From the NCBI GenBank assembly GCA_903922535.1, contig CAIXUF010000682.1, positions 1-18,855 of the forward strand: a stretch of 18,855 bases of DNA, given 5' to 3'. Position numbers and translations under genes: made by a program. The stretch is from Candidatus Hydrogenedentota bacterium (GTDB lineage Bacteria > Hydrogenedentota > Hydrogenedentia > Hydrogenedentiales > CAITNO01). The notes beneath the pieces are model-generated. The model was not told the DNA's origin. It ran no database searches and saw only the letters and a list, made by a program, of their open reading frames with translations. Position 1 is the first letter of the stretch. Every line of letters starts with the position of its first letter. Below are positions 15,460-18,855 of the stretch, piece by piece.

Positions 15460-15486
15460 GAAAATGGGCGGGCAACCCGCTACACT
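15458..15486 (+). promoter_or_regulatory. Candidate sigma-70 promoter of the permease gene
   Basis: TTGAAA (15458-15463), a 17-nt spacer and TACACT (15481-15486) give good spacing and five of six plus four of six consensus bases. The spacer contains a perfect dyad, GCGGG (15468-15472), CAA, CCCGC (15476-15480), which could be an operator. The expected start near 15493 leaves a leader of about 50 nt with AAGGAAGG (15528-15535) ahead of the ATG at 15545. Confidence 0.5.
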
Positions 15487-15544
15487 GGCCCGCATCGGCC
15501 CCGGGCCGTGTTGGCAAGGATTCGGTCAAGGAAGGCAGGCAACC

Positions 15545-16831
15545 ATGAAGATTTCCGTGCGCGCGCAGTTGATGGTCATGATGTTCATCCAGTTCTTCGT
15601 CTGGGGAACCTGGTACGTGGCGATGGGGGTGTATCTGCCCAATATGGGGTTCACAAACTCGCAGATTGGCTACGCCTACAGCACCACCGGATGGGCGGCC
15701 ATCATCACGCCGTTCTTCATGGGCATGATAGCCGACCGGTTCTTTCCCGCGCAGATGGTGCTTGCCGTGCTGCATCTGCTGGGTTCTGCGCTGCTGTTTC
15801 TCGCGGCGGGGACGACGGACCCGGCTATTTTCTTTGTCTGTCTCCTTGCCTACACCCTGTGCTTCATGCCCACGCTGTCGCCGACCAGCGCCATCGCGTT
15901 CAACCAGATGGACAGCCCGCAGAAACAGTTTCCCGCCATTCGTGTCATGGGCACATTGGCGTGGATCGCCGCAGGAATCTTTATTAGCTGTTTCTACTTG
16001 GACGACAAGGCTGGCGACTTGCGCTTCGTGCTTCCCTGGAGTGCAAGCGGCGGGCTTGTCAGCATTGCCCTGACCGCCTGGCCGCTCAGGATTGGCGCGA
16101 TATGTTCTGCGGTCATGGGATTGTACGCGGTGACCCTGCCGAACACGCCGCCCAAGTCGGCGGGCAAAACCGTCACCGTGCGTGAGGTGCTGAATCTCGA
16201 TGCGCTGGCGCTGATGAAGGACCGGTCGTTCCTGGTGTTTATTGTCAGTTCGCTGCTGATCTGCATCCCCCTGTCGTTCTATTACGGTTTCGCGGCCTCC
16301 TATCTGGCCGGGGGCGGCGTGAAGAACATCACCGCGGTCATGTCGCTGGGCCAGGCCTCCGAATTCTTCTTCATGCTGGTCATCCCGTTCTTCTTTGCCC
16401 GGCTCGGCGTGAAGAAGATGCTGCTTGTGGGCATGGGCGCCTGGGTCATCCGGTACATGTGCTTTGGCATGGGCAACGGGCAGGGGCTCATCGCGCTGTG
16501 GTATCTGGGCATTCTGCTGCACGGCGTGTGCTACGACTTCTTCTTTGTCACCGGCCAGATTTACACGGACATGCGCGCGCCCAAGGATCTGCAGGCGAGC
16601 GCGCAGGGCCTTTTTGCGCTGGCCACGTGGGGTATTGGCATGACCATCGGCACCATCACTTCCGGATGGGTGGCGGACTTCTTCAGCAAGCCCGGCGCCA
16701 CGCCAAAGGCCGCCAGGGTGATGGACTGGTTTGGTATTTGGATGACGCCGGCTGTGCTGGCGTTTATTGTGTTCATCATCTTCCTCGCGTTCTTCTCGGA
16801 AAAGGGGCTTGCGAAGAAGACGCAGGCATAG
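15545..16831 (+). CDS. NupG-like nucleoside:H+ symporter (MFS permease)
   Basis: This is a 428-residue inner-membrane transporter with about 12 hydrophobic segments, close to E. coli NupG and XapB (about 418). Family features include an N-terminal MVMMFIQFFVWGTWYVAMG helix, LPNMGFTNSQIGYAYSTTGW in the first loop region, a conserved segment LSPTSAIAFNQMDSPQKQFP followed by RVMGTLAWI, and a central cytoplasmic loop (about residues 197-215). The NHS family imports nucleosides with protons; the precise substrate cannot be read from the sequence. The start at 15545 follows AAGGAAGG with 9-nt spacing and begins the first helix; the upstream in-frame ATG at 15458 overlaps the terminator and promoter and is rejected. 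The gene appears monocistronic, with its own promoter and a pentapeptide gene converging on it. Confidence 0.87.
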   Translation: MKISVRAQLMVMMFIQFFVWGTWYVAMGVYLPNMGFTNSQIGYAYSTTGWAAIITPFFMGMIADRFFPAQMVLAVLHLLGSALLFLAAGTTDPAIFFVCLLAYTLCFMPTLSPTSAIAFNQMDSPQKQFPAIRVMGTLAWIAAGIFISCFYLDDKAGDLRFVLPWSASGGLVSIALTAWPLRIGAICSAVMGLYAVTLPNTPPKSAGKTVTVREVLNLDALALMKDRSFLVFIVSSLLICIPLSFYYGFAASYLAGGGVKNITAVMSLGQASEFFFMLVIPFFFARLGVKKMLLVGMGAWVIRYMCFGMGNGQGLIALWYLGILLHGVCYDFFFVTGQIYTDMRAPKDLQASAQGLFALATWGIGMTIGTITSGWVADFFSKPGATPKAARVMDWFGIWMTPAVLAFIVFIIFLAFFSEKGLAKKTQA

Positions 16832-16981
16832 GCGGCGGCGTGGCAAAATGAAGGCCCCTGAGCGACTGATACGAGCCGCAGGTGATCGGGAGATCGGTCT
16901 GGCAGGATGGTCTTAAAGAAGTCTAGGAAATGCGCTGGCCCCGAAGGGACCCTGCCGATTGGTGTCGTCCCGCAGCCGGTC

Positions 16982-17635
16982 CTATAGTCCCGCGCTTCCC
17001 TTGAGCATGTAGGCCACGCGCTGACCCATGGTCATCGCCGCTTTGCGCAAATCCACCTCGTTCAGGATGGCGCCCTTGAGGTGGGCGTTGCGGAAGACGG
17101 TCAGGTTCACCGTGGCCCCGGTCAAGTTGGCTCCCTCCAGCGACGCGCCGAAGAAGTTCGCCATGTCCAGCGAGGTTTCGACCAGCGACGCGCCTGTGAG
17201 GTCCGCACCGGACAGGTCGGCCTCGGTGAGGTCGGACTCATACAGGTTCGCATAGCGCATGTTGACCGAATGCAGGTCAACCTGGCGCAGACAGACGTGG
17301 TTGAGCGTGGCTTCCTGCAGGCAGGCGTCCTCCAGCAGGGCGCCCTTCAGGTCGGCATGGCTCAGGTCGGCCCCGCGCAGGTTGCAGCGGCGCATGTCGG
17401 CGCCGGCCAGTTTTGCGCCGAAGAAATTGGCGTGCTGCAGGTCCACTCCCGCAAAATTGACGTTCAGCAGGGCGGCGTTCGCGAAATTGGTCTGGCGCAG
17501 ATTGGCCTCGCTCAGGTCGCGGCCGCACAGGTTTATGCCGCTCAGATCCGGCTTGGCTCCCTTGGTTTCGGCACGCCACTTGGTCCACGCCTCCACCCCC
17601 TCCATGATAAGGCTCGCATGCTGTGAATAGGCCAT
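16982..17635 (-). CDS. Pentapeptide-repeat protein (right-handed quadrilateral beta-helix)
   Basis: This is a 217-residue protein almost wholly made of pentapeptide repeats. After a 28-residue N-terminal segment (with GVEAWTKWRAETKG), 34 consecutive in-register pentapeptides of the A(D/N)LXX type run from residue 29 to 198 with no break, then a 19-residue tail. This should fold as a right-handed square beta-helix of about 8.5 turns. No signal peptide or membrane segment is present, so it is probably cytoplasmic. Family members include the gyrase-protecting Qnr and MfpA DNA mimics and many of unknown role. This one lacks an obvious Qnr-type loop insertion and its function is not assignable. 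AGGAG (complement of 17643-17647) precedes the ATG at 17635 by 7 nt. It is divergent from the sulfotransferase gene. Confidence 0.88.
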   Translation of the reverse strand: MAYSQHASLIMEGVEAWTKWRAETKGAKPDLSGINLCGRDLSEANLRQTNFANAALLNVNFAGVDLQHANFFGAKLAGADMRRCNLRGADLSHADLKGALLEDACLQEATLNHVCLRQVDLHSVNMRYANLYESDLTEADLSGADLTGASLVETSLDMANFFGASLEGANLTGATVNLTVFRNAHLKGAILNEVDLRKAAMTMGQRVAYMLKGSAGL

Positions 17636-17721
17636 GGCAGCACTCCTGATAAGTTGGTCACTCCCTCGACCGGCCATTCGGGAAAACAACGCACATATTA
17701 CTATTATTCTCAGTGATGACG

Positions 17722-17750
17722 ATTATACCACCAATGCTTGCGCCTGTAAA
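17722..17750 (-). promoter_or_regulatory. Near-consensus promoter of the pentapeptide-repeat gene
   Basis: On the minus strand: TTTACA -35 (complement of 17745-17750), a 17-nt spacer, and a perfect TATAAT -10 (complement of 17722-17727). The expected transcript start near 17715 gives a leader of about 80 nt. It is the best-matching promoter in the window and sits in a locally AT-rich stretch. Confidence 0.6.
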
Positions 17751-17766
17751 CGGGTATGTGTACAGT
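17738..17766 (+). promoter_or_regulatory. Possible weak promoter of the sulfotransferase gene
   Basis: TTGCGC (17738-17743), a 17-nt spacer and TACAGT (17761-17766) match the consensus at three and four of six positions. It overlaps the opposing pentapeptide promoter, so the two would compete for RNA polymerase. It is a weak match and could be chance. Confidence 0.25.
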
Positions 17767-17826
17767 ATCAGCAAGGCAGCGGGACTCGTCCAGGCATGCC
17801 GACGGAATTCCCTGGGAGGCATTGCG

Positions 17827-18852
17827 ATGAAGCCAAAGATGCTGTTTGTGATTGGCGCCCCGAGATCGGGCACGACCATGCTGGAACGGATGCTTTCGGC
17901 CCACTCGATGGTTCAGGGCGGTCCCGAACCGCACCTGCTCACGCCGCTGGCCCATCTGGGCGTGTGGGCAAAGGTGGACAAGGCCCCCTACGACCATATC
18001 CTTGCGGCCGAGGCACAAAAAGGGTTTGTGGCGCAGTTGCCCCGCGGCGAGGCGGACTATTGGGAGGCCTGCCGCGCCTACTGTGACACGCTTTACGGGC
18101 GCTATATGGAGGCCTGTGGCGATGGTCGGGAGATATGCCTCGACAAGACCCCGGCCTACGCGCTCATCCTGCCGTTCATGCAAAAGGTGTTTCCTGACGG
18201 CAAATTCGTCGTGCTCACCCGGCATCCCATCGCCATGTTCTCCTCCTTTGCCAATTCCTTTTTTGACGGCGACTACCGCGTGGCCAACGAGCACAACCCC
18301 ATCATCAACCGCTACGTGCCCGCGCTGGCGGCGTTCTTGCGCCAGACCGACACCCCGTATTTCCATGTGCGCTACGAGGATCTGGTCAAGGACCCGGAGA
18401 CCTGGTTCGAGCGCATCTGCGGATACGTTGGCATCCCCTATGAACCGGAGGCCATTGACTACGGCAAGGCGGACGGGGAAGGCGGCGGGCGGGCCAAGGG
18501 TCTGGGCGATCCCATCGGTGTGGCCCAACATACCCGGCCCACCACCACGTCCGTGAAGAAATGGGTGGCCGAACTCGCCAGCGACCCCGAAAAGCGCAAG
18601 CTGGTCGAGCGCGCGCTGGCTGCGGTGGACCCGGACGATCTCGAAATGATCGGCTATCCGCCGGCGAAGATATGGAAGCCCCTGGAGGAGGCGGGAGAGG
18701 GCGTGCGCGCGCCCAAAGCGCCCAAGCTGGACCGCTACCGGATCGAGCGGCGGCTTATCGTGCGGCTGCGGTCCGCCGCGCGCAAAAGCGGCGCGTTTCG
18801 CCGTCTGCTCGAAAAGGGACGTTTGGCCTGCGACGTGCTGCTGCGCGAGTGA
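17827..18852 (+). CDS. PAPS-dependent sulfotransferase family protein
   Basis: This is a 341-residue sulfotransferase (Sulfotransfer_3-like) that would transfer sulfate from PAPS to a carbohydrate, lipid or protein hydroxyl. The 5'-phosphosulfate loop is IGAPRSGTTML (residues 9-19); DKTP lies at 106-109; the 3'-phosphate site is LTRHPIAMFSSF (130-141); RYEDLVKDPE (182-191) and SVKKWVAEL (242-250) are further family motifs. The basic, Arg-rich C-terminus (about 300-341) is unusual but of unknown use. The start at 17827 is fixed by GGGAGG (17814-17819) 7 nt upstream and by the P-loop close to the N-terminus; the longer open frame from 17713 crosses the promoter region and is not used. No signal peptide, so it is probably cytoplasmic. 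It stands as a single gene; the substrate is unknown, with a surface polysaccharide a plausible guess. Confidence 0.88.
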   Translation: MKPKMLFVIGAPRSGTTMLERMLSAHSMVQGGPEPHLLTPLAHLGVWAKVDKAPYDHILAAEAQKGFVAQLPRGEADYWEACRAYCDTLYGRYMEACGDGREICLDKTPAYALILPFMQKVFPDGKFVVLTRHPIAMFSSFANSFFDGDYRVANEHNPIINRYVPALAAFLRQTDTPYFHVRYEDLVKDPETWFERICGYVGIPYEPEAIDYGKADGEGGGRAKGLGDPIGVAQHTRPTTTSVKKWVAELASDPEKRKLVERALAAVDPDDLEMIGYPPAKIWKPLEEAGEGVRAPKAPKLDRYRIERRLIVRLRSAARKSGAFRRLLEKGRLACDVLLRE

Positions 18853-18855
18853 ACG

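Noticed and set aside
15359..16846. Long antisense open frame (495 codons) opposite the permease
   Set aside because: The composition is His/Arg/Glu-rich with no family features, and it runs across the terminator and promoter; the plus-strand MFS protein is unambiguous.
1..18855. CRISPR arrays, tRNAs, insertion sequences, phage genes
   Set aside because: I saw no regularly spaced short repeats, cloverleaf-like sequences, transposase motifs or terminal inverted repeats.

Overview
The window is GC-rich bacterial DNA, tightly packed, with ten genes in mostly single-gene or short-operon units. There are no tRNA or rRNA genes, insertion sequences or CRISPR arrays. The gene mix (a prepilin-type protein with an H-x(n)-DG C-terminal motif, a very large Ig/PKD surface protein with PEP-CTERM-like tails, a NupG-type permease, a rhamnulokinase and a multiheme redox module) suggests a Gram-negative of the Planctomycetes/Lentisphaerae/Hydrogenedentota kind. 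This is inference from gene content; no marker gene is present.

Region by region: (1) 1-3016 (+), the end of a membrane redox operon: a HybA-type polyferredoxin (cut by the window edge), a HybB/NrfD-type membrane subunit and a 13-heme periplasmic cytochrome c, with overlapping reading frames. (2) 3062-4789 (-), slyD (peptidyl-prolyl isomerase with a Cys-rich metal-binding tail) and purU (formyltetrahydrofolate deformylase). (3) 4919-5878 (+), a pseudopilin-like protein. (4) 5927-7402 (-), rhaB, with no other rhamnose genes visible. (5) 7769-15402 (+), one giant surface-protein gene, now split by a frameshift near 13288. (6) 15545-16831 (+), a NupG-like nucleoside permease. (7) 16982-17635 (-), a pentapeptide-repeat protein, divergent from (8) a sulfotransferase at 17827-18852 (+).

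The most unusual object is the giant gene. Its first half has a signal peptide, an unassigned N-terminal domain, seven Ig-like units of 96-98 residues, two further Ig-type domains and a VPxxxG-helix-Arg sorting-type tail. That tail is followed in frame, with no stop, by a second signal-peptide-like helix. A second secreted protein then follows, built of an interrupted beta domain, an exact 474-nt alternating repeat, a PKD domain and its own VPLAG-helix-RRRR tail. It reads as two sorted surface proteins joined through a membrane hairpin, possibly a processed polyprotein or a recent gene fusion. The frameshift falls inside a recognisable module, and a single T added to a T-run restores a 2544-residue protein.

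Regulatory signals are readable in several gaps: a strong intrinsic terminator after the giant gene whose T-tract touches a good -35/-10 pair for the permease, a near-consensus promoter for the pentapeptide gene, and dyad symmetries upstream of purU and slyD.
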